From Porphyromonadaceae bacterium UBA7141 (GTDB lineage Bacteria; Bacteroidota; Bacteroidia; Bacteroidales; Muribaculaceae): 17,097 nucleotides of DNA. The notes beneath the pieces are model-generated. The model was not told the DNA's origin, made no database searches, and saw only the letters and a list, made by a program, of their open reading frames with translations. The position numbers were made by a program, and so were the translations under genes. Below are positions 8,255 to 15,576 of the stretch, piece after piece. Positions within the stretch are counted from its first letter, which is position 1, and the number at the start of each line of letters is the position of its first letter. Location of the stretch: positions 10,546 through 27,642 of the forward strand of contig DKWX01000002.1 in the NCBI GenBank assembly GCA_002491945.1, written 5' to 3'.

Positions 8255-9808
8255 TTATTCTTGCAGGAGATAGAGTTGCGGCCCCTTGCCTGAATAGCTG
8301 CCGGCGGCTACGGTGGAGACGTTGCCGAAATCCGGTGCATATTCAATGGCGAGGTTGCGGTCGATGTTGACGATTTTCCACGACCCGTCGGGCTGCAGCT
8401 CCATATCCCAGAGATAGCCGCTCTCTGGACGCACAAGATTCACCTGGAAGCTCGTGTACGAGGGGGCGAGATAGAGATAGCGGTCGTAGCAGTCTTTGAT
8501 TACGTAGTGACCGTCCTCGGCGATGAATCTGAACGCATTGTCTTTCGATGAAGTGAATGTCCCATTGTCGATGGCCACATCAGATGCCGAGAGATAGCCG
8601 TAGCTGTAGCTTTCAATCAGAGGCTGGAACACTTTCGAGTCGTAGACCATCGCATAGGAGTGGTCGGACTGAAGGTCGGTAGTGAGACGAAACTCTCCTA
8701 TCGATGCCGGGTCGACGACTTCCCATTCGGCCGGGTCAGCGCCGCCGTAGTTGACGTCGGTGACGTTATATTCCACCTGGGCGCTTGAACCTCCGCGCTG
8801 GCTTTCGAACCTGAAACCGATATAGACGGTGCCGCTGAATTCCTCGAGACTTATGATGCCGCTGTCGGCCCAGTTGCCATAGCCTGTTTCACCGGGGGTG
8901 GCGATGACGCAGTCGAGTCTGACAGGTTCGCAGTCTGAGGGGTTCTTCGATGTGAGCACGTATACCTCCAGGCCGCCTGCATTGGCATATGCCGCACGCG
9001 AACGGAAGCTGAACGTCTTCTCCTTGGCCAGGTCGAGGTTGAAGGCCGGTGTGATGAGCCAGTTGATGTAGGGGCCGCTGTACTCTGCGCCATAGTAAGA
9101 GGAGCATGTGGCATAGCTGAGGCCGTTGCTGCTGTAGATTGACCATCCGTTGAGGCCGCCGCGCTGCATGAGGTTTGTCCAGCCGCGCTCGATGTAGTAG
9201 TTGAGGTCAAGGCTTTCGGAGAAATTGCAGAAATATTCGGAGCCTATGGGCACGATTTCGGGCTCGTATTTACCCTTTTCGCCCCATTTGAAGTCGGCGG
9301 CCGAGCGCACTGCGTATGCGCCGAGATACTTGTTGCCGGTGATTCCGCGGATGGATACCATTCGGTTGAAGTTGCCGGGATTAAGGTCGAGAGAAAGAGC
9401 CTTGCGCACTGATCCGGACGGCAGCTGCACGGGCACGCAGTCTTCCCAGGTATACCCCTGACGCTCCCATTCTTCCTTGTCGTAGGGGAGCTGGGCGAGG
9501 ATGATGGTGTTGTAATTGGTGGTGGGCACGCCGAAATCGGCTGACTGCTCGCTGTATGTGGGGTAATCGCGGTTGATCGAACCTACGATGTAGCCGCAGA
9601 CCCAGTTTGCCTCGCGTCCGTCGACGGTGGAGCCGCTGTTGGCTTGCCATACCTGCAGAGGGTTCTCCCATGAGCCGTCGCCTATTTTGTCCCAGCCACC
9701 GGGGATTTCCATAGGGGGCTGCGCATAGTCATCGCTGCAGGAGGCCACTGTCATGGCGGCTCCGGTGCAGAGCATCAGACTAACGATGTATGATGATATA
9801 CGTTTCAT
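8255..9808 (-). CDS. Surface lipoprotein with DUF6359-like and choice-of-anchor J domains
   Basis: A 517-residue predicted lipoprotein. The lipobox VASC places the lipidated Cys at residue 24, followed by SDDY, which matches the acidic surface-export signal described for Bacteroidota. Residues about 43-175 look like a DUF6359-type OB-like domain (GDGSWENPLQVWQANSG...WVCGYIVGSI). Residues about 195-355 form a choice-of-anchor J/MAM-like beta-sandwich (GWSIYSS..., WLITPAFNLDL, TFSFRSRAAY, EVYVLTS, VYIGFRFES). The C-terminal ~150 residues (DGHYVIKDCYDRYLYLAPS..., DGSWKIVNIDRNLAIEY) look like repeated beta units, perhaps a trefoil-like binding domain. No catalytic motif is visible, so a ligand-binding role at the cell surface is the likely job. 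It lies directly downstream of the TonB-dependent receptor gene, with 95 nt between them. Confidence 0.82.
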   Translation of the reverse strand: MKRISSYIVSLMLCTGAAMTVASCSDDYAQPPMEIPGGWDKIGDGSWENPLQVWQANSGSTVDGREANWVCGYIVGSINRDYPTYSEQSADFGVPTTNYNTIILAQLPYDKEEWERQGYTWEDCVPVQLPSGSVRKALSLDLNPGNFNRMVSIRGITGNKYLGAYAVRSAADFKWGEKGKYEPEIVPIGSEYFCNFSESLDLNYYIERGWTNLMQRGGLNGWSIYSSNGLSYATCSSYYGAEYSGPYINWLITPAFNLDLAKEKTFSFRSRAAYANAGGLEVYVLTSKNPSDCEPVRLDCVIATPGETGYGNWADSGIISLEEFSGTVYIGFRFESQRGGSSAQVEYNVTDVNYGGADPAEWEVVDPASIGEFRLTTDLQSDHSYAMVYDSKVFQPLIESYSYGYLSASDVAIDNGTFTSSKDNAFRFIAEDGHYVIKDCYDRYLYLAPSYTSFQVNLVRPESGYLWDMELQPDGSWKIVNIDRNLAIEYAPDFGNVSTVAAGSYSGKGPQLYLLQE

Positions 9809-9903
9809 TATAATCTTCGGTTGTAAATTACTTTTGTTTCTGATTCTGAAGAGAGAGAGCGATGGGATGGATGATGCGTATCCTTTAATTACCGGAACCG
9901 GCC

Positions 9904-12717
9904 TCAGAAGCGGACGCCGAAGTTGAAGAATATGCGGATTCCCTGCGCGTAGTAGTAGCGGTTGGGGAATTTGTTGAGGTTATAGTCGGTGTAGTCAAGC
10001 TTCGACTCCTGGAAACCGCCGGTCTGTATGTTGCGGTTGTTAAGCAGGTTATTGACGCTGAGGTTGAAGTTGAGCGCACCGAATTTGGTATAGATCATCT
10101 TGCCAATCGAAAGATTCATTACGAAGGCATCTTTCAGGCGGTCCTGATGGGTATACTCGGCCACACGGTCGGCATATTCCTCGGTAGTGGTGCAGTATTT
10201 CCAAAGACCTTCGAGATATTCCTGCTCATGGCGTGTGGGGGCGAGGTCTACGTATCCGCCGGTGAAGTAGTTGGCGTTCACCTCAAAGAACCACATTCCC
10301 GGCGCAGCCCAGTTGAGAGCCAGGCCATAAGCCTGCTGCGGAGTGCCGCCGATGTGATAGTTCTTAAGATAAGTGGTGCGGGTGACATCCTCCATGGCGC
10401 CGTTCTGGGCAGAACGTATGCCGATGGGATTGTTCATGTAGTTATAGCGAGAGAAGGCACCTGAGGCTGTCACACTGAGGCCGTTGATTATTTCATACTC
10501 CATGCCGAGCTCTACGCCTTTATATTCTGTTTGCACGCCGGAGAGTGTGTAGGTCATCATTGTGGCAAGGTCGTAGTCGTAGAAGAAGCGCTGCGACATG
10601 CCGTCCCAGAGTTCGGTCCAGAATCCGGTCAGACTACCGCGGAAGCGGTCGTAGTTCCAGGTGTAGGAGATGTCGCCGGAGAGGAATTTCTCGGATTTCA
10701 GACCGGATACGGCGGCATCGCGGATACGGGCGTTGATGTAGGCATTGCTGATCAGCGGAGCGCGAGACCCGATGCCTGCATGGGCTGTGATGTAGTTGCG
10801 ACCGTTTATTTTCCATGTGGCTCCGGCCTTGAACGCGCCGTTGAGGAAGTTGTGGCTCTTGCCTTTGCCGAGAGATGATTCGGGGAATCGGCCGTTCTGC
10901 ATGAATCCGTCGCGATAGTAGTTGGTGTTGCTGACTTCGGCAGCATAATTTACGTTCCATCGCGTGGTGTTCCATTCATTCTGCAGCCATGCTCGCGCCG
11001 CCACGGCATGGATGGCATAGTCATAGCCATAGGTATCGCCGACGCCGACTTTACGGTTGGGATAGCGGATATCGTTCTGCAGCTTGTCGGGGTCGCCGGC
11101 GAAGTCACGCTCGGAGAAGTTGTCGACATCGCGCCAGAATTCACCGCCGAGCAGGTCTTTGACCGACTGATAGTAACGGGCGCGTGTATAGTTGAGATTG
11201 ACCCCCCCCTGCAGCGTGAATATGTCGGAGATGCGGTGGTTGAGATATGAATTGAGCATCCATACCGACTGATTCTGGTGCTCATTCTTGAGGATATACG
11301 ACGACTGTCCTCTCAGGCTCGGGTCGCGGTCGAAGTAGTCGCGGTTGAGGAGGTTGGCCTGATAGATTCCGTTCCAGTCAATCTGGCGCACACTTTCGTC
11401 GGTCTGCCAGAGATTCACCATATAATCATACTGCTCCTTCTGCGCCATGTAGAGCTGCGACTCATAGCCATTGGGGTCTTCGGGATTGTAGACGGCCGTG
11501 GGAAGATAGTATGACGGGAGGTTACGGTAGTAGTTGGGACGCGGGTCGGCTGCCTGATACCAGTCGAAGCTCGAACGCTGATAGGCATTGTATCGGAATG
11601 CCACTGCAGTGTTGAGTGTGGTTCCCATTGATGGAGTCCAGAGCCAGTTGAGCATCACAGAGGGATCGAATGTCTTGTAGACACGGTCGGAGATTTTCTT
11701 GCCGTTGAGGTATCCCCAGTCAGGGTTGTACAGATTGGAGCCGGCCAGGTCGTAGGCTTCCTGAGTGACGGCGTTGTTGCCGGCACGCTCTGTGGGGGCA
11801 CCCCATGTGGAGAGATTGAGAGAATGCTCATTATTGAACACCTTCTGGAGCGATAGCGAATATCCGAAAGAGTTATACCATGTGCCCTTCACCACTCCTT
11901 CAGGAGCGTATCGTCCGATTAAAGAAGCAGAGAAGGCCCATCCATGATCATTCAGACCGCTGGAATACTGCAGCATGGCACGCAACATGTAGTTGGAGTT
12001 GGTATAGCTGAGATTTCCTCTGAATCCGGGAGCATACTGCGAGGCATAGGTGGTGAAGTTCTGCGAGCCGCCGAGCGAGCCGAATCCATAAGCAGATGAA
12101 GCGAGGCCTATTTCAGTGCTTTTGTTGCGGAAAGCGGATGAGGTCATTCCGCCGAGGCCGGAATAGTTAAACCGGCCTCGCATGAGGTCGTTGTAACGCA
12201 CCCCGTTGATGTATCCCTCCTGCCAGTTGGAGTCAAGGCCGCGGATTCGATAGCGCGCTGTGCTATACTGATAGCTTGCAGCCTGATAGAATATATCGTC
12301 GGAGGCTCCCTGGATTGTGCCTACATACTGTTGCGCACTTTCATCATCGTTGATCTGGTCTTCGTCGAAGATGAATGAGTCGGAATTGAGCTGAGAGCCG
12401 CCGTAGCCGCTGACCGACATCCCGAGGTCGCCGATGTTCTTGACCATATCAGCCACAATATCCACATCAACGTAGAGATCCGAGTAGCCGTATGCCACAA
12501 CCTGAAGCACATCTGTGCCAGGCCCGGCAGTAGTAATCTGGAAATATCCCTGAGCATCGGTATTGACCATTATTCCCTGATCGTTGAGGAACAGGCTGGC
12601 GTTGCCTATCGGAGCCGATGTACGGGCATCGATCACATGCCCCTTCAGTCCGGTGGGTGCGGCCCAGGCTGATGTGACGCCTGCGGCCAGCAGTAATAGA
12701 ATTGATAATCTGTTCAT
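9904..12717 (-). CDS. TonB-dependent receptor with CarboxypepD_reg-like N-terminal domain
   Basis: A 937-residue outer-membrane transporter. A signal peptide (residues 1-19) leads into a CarboxypepD_reg-like domain at about 23-100 (GLKGHVIDARTSAPIGNASL...NTDAQGYFQIT). The plug spans about 110-240 (ARYRIRGLDSNWQEGYINGVRYNDL, then GLGGMTSSAFRNKS and SSAYGFGSLGGSQNF). The rest is a large barrel ending FNFGVRF, with the terminal Phe usual for outer-membrane barrels. There is no STN domain and no SusD gene follows, unlike a typical SusC system. It is the first gene of a tight five-gene set with two lipoproteins and two nucleases, which suggests that it imports the products of those nucleases; the cargo is an inference. 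The upstream 296 bp contain a decayed palindromic repeat, and I could not find a good promoter there. Confidence 0.9.
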   Translation of the reverse strand: MNRLSILLLLAAGVTSAWAAPTGLKGHVIDARTSAPIGNASLFLNDQGIMVNTDAQGYFQITTAGPGTDVLQVVAYGYSDLYVDVDIVADMVKNIGDLGMSVSGYGGSQLNSDSFIFDEDQINDDESAQQYVGTIQGASDDIFYQAASYQYSTARYRIRGLDSNWQEGYINGVRYNDLMRGRFNYSGLGGMTSSAFRNKSTEIGLASSAYGFGSLGGSQNFTTYASQYAPGFRGNLSYTNSNYMLRAMLQYSSGLNDHGWAFSASLIGRYAPEGVVKGTWYNSFGYSLSLQKVFNNEHSLNLSTWGAPTERAGNNAVTQEAYDLAGSNLYNPDWGYLNGKKISDRVYKTFDPSVMLNWLWTPSMGTTLNTAVAFRYNAYQRSSFDWYQAADPRPNYYRNLPSYYLPTAVYNPEDPNGYESQLYMAQKEQYDYMVNLWQTDESVRQIDWNGIYQANLLNRDYFDRDPSLRGQSSYILKNEHQNQSVWMLNSYLNHRISDIFTLQGGVNLNYTRARYYQSVKDLLGGEFWRDVDNFSERDFAGDPDKLQNDIRYPNRKVGVGDTYGYDYAIHAVAARAWLQNEWNTTRWNVNYAAEVSNTNYYRDGFMQNGRFPESSLGKGKSHNFLNGAFKAGATWKINGRNYITAHAGIGSRAPLISNAYINARIRDAAVSGLKSEKFLSGDISYTWNYDRFRGSLTGFWTELWDGMSQRFFYDYDLATMMTYTLSGVQTEYKGVELGMEYEIINGLSVTASGAFSRYNYMNNPIGIRSAQNGAMEDVTRTTYLKNYHIGGTPQQAYGLALNWAAPGMWFFEVNANYFTGGYVDLAPTRHEQEYLEGLWKYCTTTEEYADRVAEYTHQDRLKDAFVMNLSIGKMIYTKFGALNFNLSVNNLLNNRNIQTGGFQESKLDYTDYNLNKFPNRYYYAQGIRIFFNFGVRF

Positions 12718-12780
12718 ATCTGAGGTTACGTATCGTCAGAAATATATGTCGTTTGAACTTTTTCAATGGCAGGATTCATT

Positions 12781-12804
12781 AAGATTCATATATGCCGGAA
12801 TCTT
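12781..12804. repeat. Small inverted repeat upstream of the TonB receptor gene
   Basis: AAGATTC (12781-12787) and GAATCTT (12798-12804) form a perfect 7-bp stem around a 10-nt loop, 64 bp before the receptor start codon. It could be an operator or a leader hairpin. There is no independent support, and short stems like this also arise by chance. Confidence 0.3.
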
Positions 12805-12846
12805 ATTGGAGACTGACATTAAAGGTTGCGAATCCAGTATAAGCAG

Positions 12847-13013
12847 GTGTTCGGATTTAACCGATAGCAATTGAAATGGAATCCGATAACAATTTATCGG
12901 GAACCATCTTTTTTACAATCCGCAGCTTCTTTTTCTGCCGCTTCCGGCTTGTCGCATCAGTGGCGATCCCGCATTGCTGCCGTCGGTTAGAGCGGCGCAC
13001 TTACCTATATTGT
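12847..13013 (-). repeat. Decayed, inverted copy of the palindromic interspersed repeat
   Basis: Read on the plus strand from 12847, the sequence follows the reverse complement of the element's right arm: GTGTTCGGATTTAACCGATA, then CAATTGAAATGGAATC, a break, then TTTTTTACAATCCGCAGCTT and CTGCCGCTTCCGGC. The break is an extra ~25 bp holding its own perfect 7-bp hairpin (CCGATAA 12883-12889, TTATCGG 12894-12900). After about 12948 similarity fades, with only TATATTGTTTA-like remnants near 13005. It fills the gap between the EEP gene stop and the TonB receptor. Orientation is opposite to the copies at 15121 and 15577. Confidence 0.72.
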
Positions 13014-14084
13014 TTATTTCACTTCCTTGACCAGGAAAATTTCGGTGGGAAGATGGTCGGAATAACCGCCGATCCATGCTCCTCCGGAGAAAGTGCGGAA
13101 GGGATATCCCTTGTATTTTCCTTCCTGCTGCTTGAGGAATTCCTTATTAAGCACCTGAGCTTCCTTGAATTTGAGGCCATCAGCACCGGTGAGCAGGTTA
13201 TAATTGATGATTATCTGGTCGAAGAGGTCCCATTTTCCACGGTACACGTAAGAGCCTATACCATCGTCGAGTTTCTTCCAGAACGGGTTGTAGAATCCAT
13301 CGGGCTTGCAGTCCTTAGGATTTTTGACGGCTCCGAGCACTTCGGAGCAGCTGCGGTTGCCCGGATCGTCGTTAAGGTCGCCCATGATTATCACGCCGAT
13401 GCCCGGATACAGAGCCGTCACAGAGTCAGCTATTGAACGGCTGAGGGCCGCTGCCGCTTCGCGCAGATAACTGCTCTGCTCGGCGCCTCCGCGCCGCGAT
13501 GGCCAGTGATTGACGATAACCGCTACTCTTGAGCCACCCAGCTCACCTACGACACACATCTGGTCGCGTGTCTTGAAGTTGGGGAGCTCCGGGATGCGGA
13601 GCGTGTGGTTGGTGACGTTTTCGAGGCGGAAGAAGCGGGGATTATAGAGCAGGCCTACATCGACACCGCGCAAATCGGGGCTGTCGTGGTGCACAACCTG
13701 AAGATGCCATTTGCGAATATGCTTGTTGCGCACCAGATCCTGCAGCACCGACTCATTCTCGATTTCGCTGCATCCGATGATTGCCGGCCCCATTGGAGTG
13801 GCGGTGGTGGTCATCTGAGAGATGGCGTATCCGAGTTTGTCGAGTTTGGTGTTGTATTTGTGGCTGTTCCAGTTGTTGCTCCCCTGCGGAGAGAATTCCA
13901 GGTCGTATTTGCCGTTGTTGTTGATTGTGTCAAAGAGGTTCTCAAGATTGTAGAAGGCCACACCGTACATCTGGTATTGCTTCTTACCGGGTTCCGGGGC
14001 TGCACCGGCATGAACTGCATTAAATCCTACAAAGGCCAGAAGAGAGACCAGAGCCGGCAGCAGGAGGAGTGTCGTACGTCTCAT
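13014..14084 (-). CDS. Exported endonuclease/exonuclease/phosphatase (EEP) family protein
   Basis: A 356-residue metal-dependent phosphoesterase of the DNase I-like EEP superfamily. An N-terminal signal peptide (about 1-28, ending HAGAA) sends it out of the cytoplasm, probably to the periplasm. All core motifs are visible: FYNLENLFD (N46, E48), CSEIEN with the metal-binding E107, RGVDVGLLY (139-147), NHWPSRRGG (H193), MGDLNDDP (D236, N238), DQIIIN (289-294), and the terminal SDHLPT with D343 and H344. The catalytic set is therefore complete. Members of this family act on DNA, RNA, sugar phosphates or phospholipids, so the sequence alone does not fix the substrate; the nuclease-rich neighbourhood favours nucleic acids. 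It lies between deoC (134 nt upstream) and the TonB operon (296 nt downstream), all on one strand. Confidence 0.9.
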   Translation of the reverse strand: MRRTTLLLLPALVSLLAFVGFNAVHAGAAPEPGKKQYQMYGVAFYNLENLFDTINNNGKYDLEFSPQGSNNWNSHKYNTKLDKLGYAISQMTTTATPMGPAIIGCSEIENESVLQDLVRNKHIRKWHLQVVHHDSPDLRGVDVGLLYNPRFFRLENVTNHTLRIPELPNFKTRDQMCVVGELGGSRVAVIVNHWPSRRGGAEQSSYLREAAAALSRSIADSVTALYPGIGVIIMGDLNDDPGNRSCSEVLGAVKNPKDCKPDGFYNPFWKKLDDGIGSYVYRGKWDLFDQIIINYNLLTGADGLKFKEAQVLNKEFLKQQEGKYKGYPFRTFSGGAWIGGYSDHLPTEIFLVKEVK

Positions 14085-14144
14085 GGGAATGTGATGTTAT
14101 GTGATTAGTTTGAATTGTCTGCAATGTGGCCGGATTATGCGTAA

Positions 14145-14187
14145 GAGCCCGGGCAGCGGCCGCCGCAAGGCGGCACCGCCCGGGCTC
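14145..14187 (-). terminator. GC-rich hairpin between deoC and the EEP gene (no U-tract)
   Basis: GAGCCCGGGC (14145-14154) pairs perfectly with GCCCGGGCTC (14178-14187), and inside it GCCGCC pairs with GGCGGC around a GCAA tetraloop. Neither side is followed by a T-run, so it is not a canonical intrinsic terminator. It could be a terminator that needs a factor, an RNA-processing or stabilising hairpin, or a partial barrier that lowers read-through from deoC. Confidence 0.5.
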
Positions 14188-14218
14188 GGTATGAATCCGG
14201 TCTGTGCGTATTTTCCAA

Positions 14219-15097
14219 TCAGAAGAATTTAATTTCTTTTCCTTCCATCTCGCTTAGGAGTGCATTGGCGAGCGAGGATGCTCCGATGCGGAAAAGGTCG
14301 CGGTTGAGCCATTCATCTCCCAGCACTTCTTTGACCACGGCATAGTAATGGAGTGCGTCCTCGGCTGTGCGCACCCCTCCGGCTGCCTTGAATCCGACCT
14401 TTTTTCCTGTCTTCAGGTAGTATTCCTTTATGCACTGACACATCACCCATGCGGCTTCAAGCGAGGCTCCGGGATAGATTTTACCGGTGGAAGTCTTTAT
14501 GAAATCTGCATCTGAATACATGGCCAGCACCGATGCTCGCTTGATGTTCTCGGCGGTGCGCAGGGCGCCGGTTTCCAGAATCACTTTCAGGCGAGCATCT
14601 CGGGCTGCGTGTTTCAGTTCTACAATCTCATCGGTGAGCGACTCATAGTCTTCGGCAAGAAACTGCCCTACATTCATCACAATGTCGACTTCATTGGCTC
14701 CCGATGCCACCGCCATCGCCACATCGGCCACCTTGACGGCCTGGAATGTCTGGCTCGACGGGAAGCCTGCCGCTACGACACATACATCCACATCCTCGAC
14801 GTCAAGGGTGGTATTCACTACCTCGGCGAAGTTGGAGTATACGCAGATTGAGGCCACGTTGCGGTATTGCGGATACTCGCTGTCGAAGGCATTGACGCGT
14901 TCGGTAAAGGCGGCCACTCCGGGTTCATTATCCTCTGATGAGAGGGTAGTGAGATCGATCGAACTGAAGAGATAGGCATATACCTCCGGCGAGGCGTATT
15001 CATGAGCCTTCTCTACTATTTTTCTTACCTCTTCGGCCACAGCGGCATCATCGCTGAGGACTCTGCTTGAGGCGAGCGCTTCCTGATATTTATCCAT
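14219..15097 (-). CDS. deoC: Deoxyribose-phosphate aldolase
   Basis: Class I aldolase that splits 2-deoxy-D-ribose 5-phosphate into acetaldehyde and glyceraldehyde 3-phosphate, the last step of deoxynucleoside catabolism in the cytoplasm. The protein has 292 residues, about 30 longer than the E. coli enzyme, with the excess at the N-terminus. The TIM-barrel motifs are clear: NEVDIVMNVG with D138, DFIKTSTGK with the Schiff-base Lys K201, and GFKAAGGVRT with K237, equivalent to E. coli D102, K167 and K201. The family is certain. No deoA, deoB or deoD gene is in the window. A good promoter (15489-15520) lies about 390 bp upstream, so the transcript would carry a repeat copy in its leader. The position upstream of an exported phosphoesterase and a nuclease/TonB operon fits use of DNA as a carbon source, but deoC is widespread and the link is inferred. 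Confidence 0.95.
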   Translation of the reverse strand: MDKYQEALASSRVLSDDAAVAEEVRKIVEKAHEYASPEVYAYLFSSIDLTTLSSEDNEPGVAAFTERVNAFDSEYPQYRNVASICVYSNFAEVVNTTLDVEDVDVCVVAAGFPSSQTFQAVKVADVAMAVASGANEVDIVMNVGQFLAEDYESLTDEIVELKHAARDARLKVILETGALRTAENIKRASVLAMYSDADFIKTSTGKIYPGASLEAAWVMCQCIKEYYLKTGKKVGFKAAGGVRTAEDALHYYAVVKEVLGDEWLNRDLFRIGASSLANALLSEMEGKEIKFF

Positions 15098-15120
15098 GGT
15101 TTTGTTTTATTGCGGTCAGC

Positions 15121-15307
15121 AAGTAAGTGTTCAAATTTAATTTATACAATATGCGGGGTTGCTTTTCAGTCGCTTCCGGGCAGTGTGAAGTAGAATATGA
15201 CATATCCTACTTGCCGACTGGCCGGAGGCGGCAACAACGCGGCCACAGATTTTATAAAGCGATTTTCTTCCACTTACTCTCATCGTTTAAATCTGAACAT
15301 TACTTAT
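15121..15307 (+). repeat. Palindromic interspersed repeat, copy A
   Basis: A ~187-bp non-coding element. Its left end, AAGTAAGTGTTCAAATTTAA (15121-15140), is inverted at the right end (TTTAAATCTGAACATTACTT, to about 15306). In the middle, AGTAGAATATG and CATATCCTACT (15190-15212) form a near-perfect palindrome, flanked by TCGCTTCCGG on the left and CCGGAGGCGG on the right. The whole element can therefore fold into one long imperfect hairpin on either strand. The first ~110 bp differ from copy B by only a few transitions; the right arm is more diverged. It lies in the leader of deoC. Confidence 0.88.
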
Positions 15308-15308
15308 T

Positions 15309-15384
15309 GAAGTCGTTTTAACCTTTTTACGCGAACTTAAAAATCCTGATGGATATTGCGATTGAAAAAAGTTTAAACGACTTC
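15309..15384. repeat. 76-nt inverted repeat abutting repeat copy A
   Basis: GAAGTCGTTTTAACCTTTTT (15309-15328) is nearly the reverse complement of AAAAAAGTTTAAACGACTTC (15365-15384), with two mismatches and a 36-nt loop. It starts within 2 bp of the end of repeat copy A. If transcribed from the deoC promoter it would form a long stem in the leader. It could also be the remains of another inserted element. Confidence 0.55.
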
Positions 15385-15488
15385 ATTGGCTGCAGGGGTG
15401 ACTTCCGGCATGAAAGGCTCAGACCTGCGGCAACGTGGCAAAGTCGCGGGTATATGCCATAAGCCGCACTCAATGCCATTCTAAAAGA

Positions 15489-15520
15489 CAAATTTATAGA
15501 ATTTTATGTTTCTCTGCAAA
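15489..15520 (-). promoter_or_regulatory. Bacteroidota-type promoter for deoC
   Basis: On the minus strand: TTTG (complement of 15517-15520), a spacer of exactly 20 nt, then TAAATTTG (complement of 15489-15496). Both boxes are perfect matches to the Bacteroides consensus. Predicted start of transcription is near 15483, so the deoC leader would be about 385 nt long and include the 76-nt inverted repeat and repeat copy A. Confidence 0.6.
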
Positions 15521-15536
15521 TTTCCAGGCCGTAATT

Positions 15537-15569
15537 ATTGCATTTTTAGCGGTCGAGTTATTAATTTTG
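15537..15569 (+). promoter_or_regulatory. Bacteroidota-type promoter candidate for ruvC
   Basis: TAATTTTG at 15562-15569 matches the -7 box TAnnTTTG. ATTG at 15537-15540, with a 21-nt spacer, is one base off the -33 TTTG box. Transcription would start near 15575, almost exactly at the first base of repeat copy B (15577), which would then form the 5' leader of ruvC. Confidence 0.45.
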
Positions 15570-15576
15570 CATTTCT

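Noticed and set aside
9904..12717. Classical SusC/SusD polysaccharide utilisation locus
   Set aside because: No SusD-type lipoprotein, no glycoside hydrolase, sulfatase or polysaccharide lyase, and no hybrid two-component or anti-sigma regulator is present; the enzymes are nucleases.
12739..12767. Possible promoter for the TonB receptor (TATATTTC with ATTG upstream on the minus strand)
   Set aside because: The -7 box lacks the final G, the -33 box is imperfect, and the spacer is 17 nt, outside the usual 19-21. It would also leave a leader of only ~15 nt.
12876..13436. 186-residue plus-strand open frame
   Set aside because: It is antisense to the EEP gene, whose catalytic motifs are intact, and it runs into the decayed repeat. 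No recognisable domain; a shadow frame.
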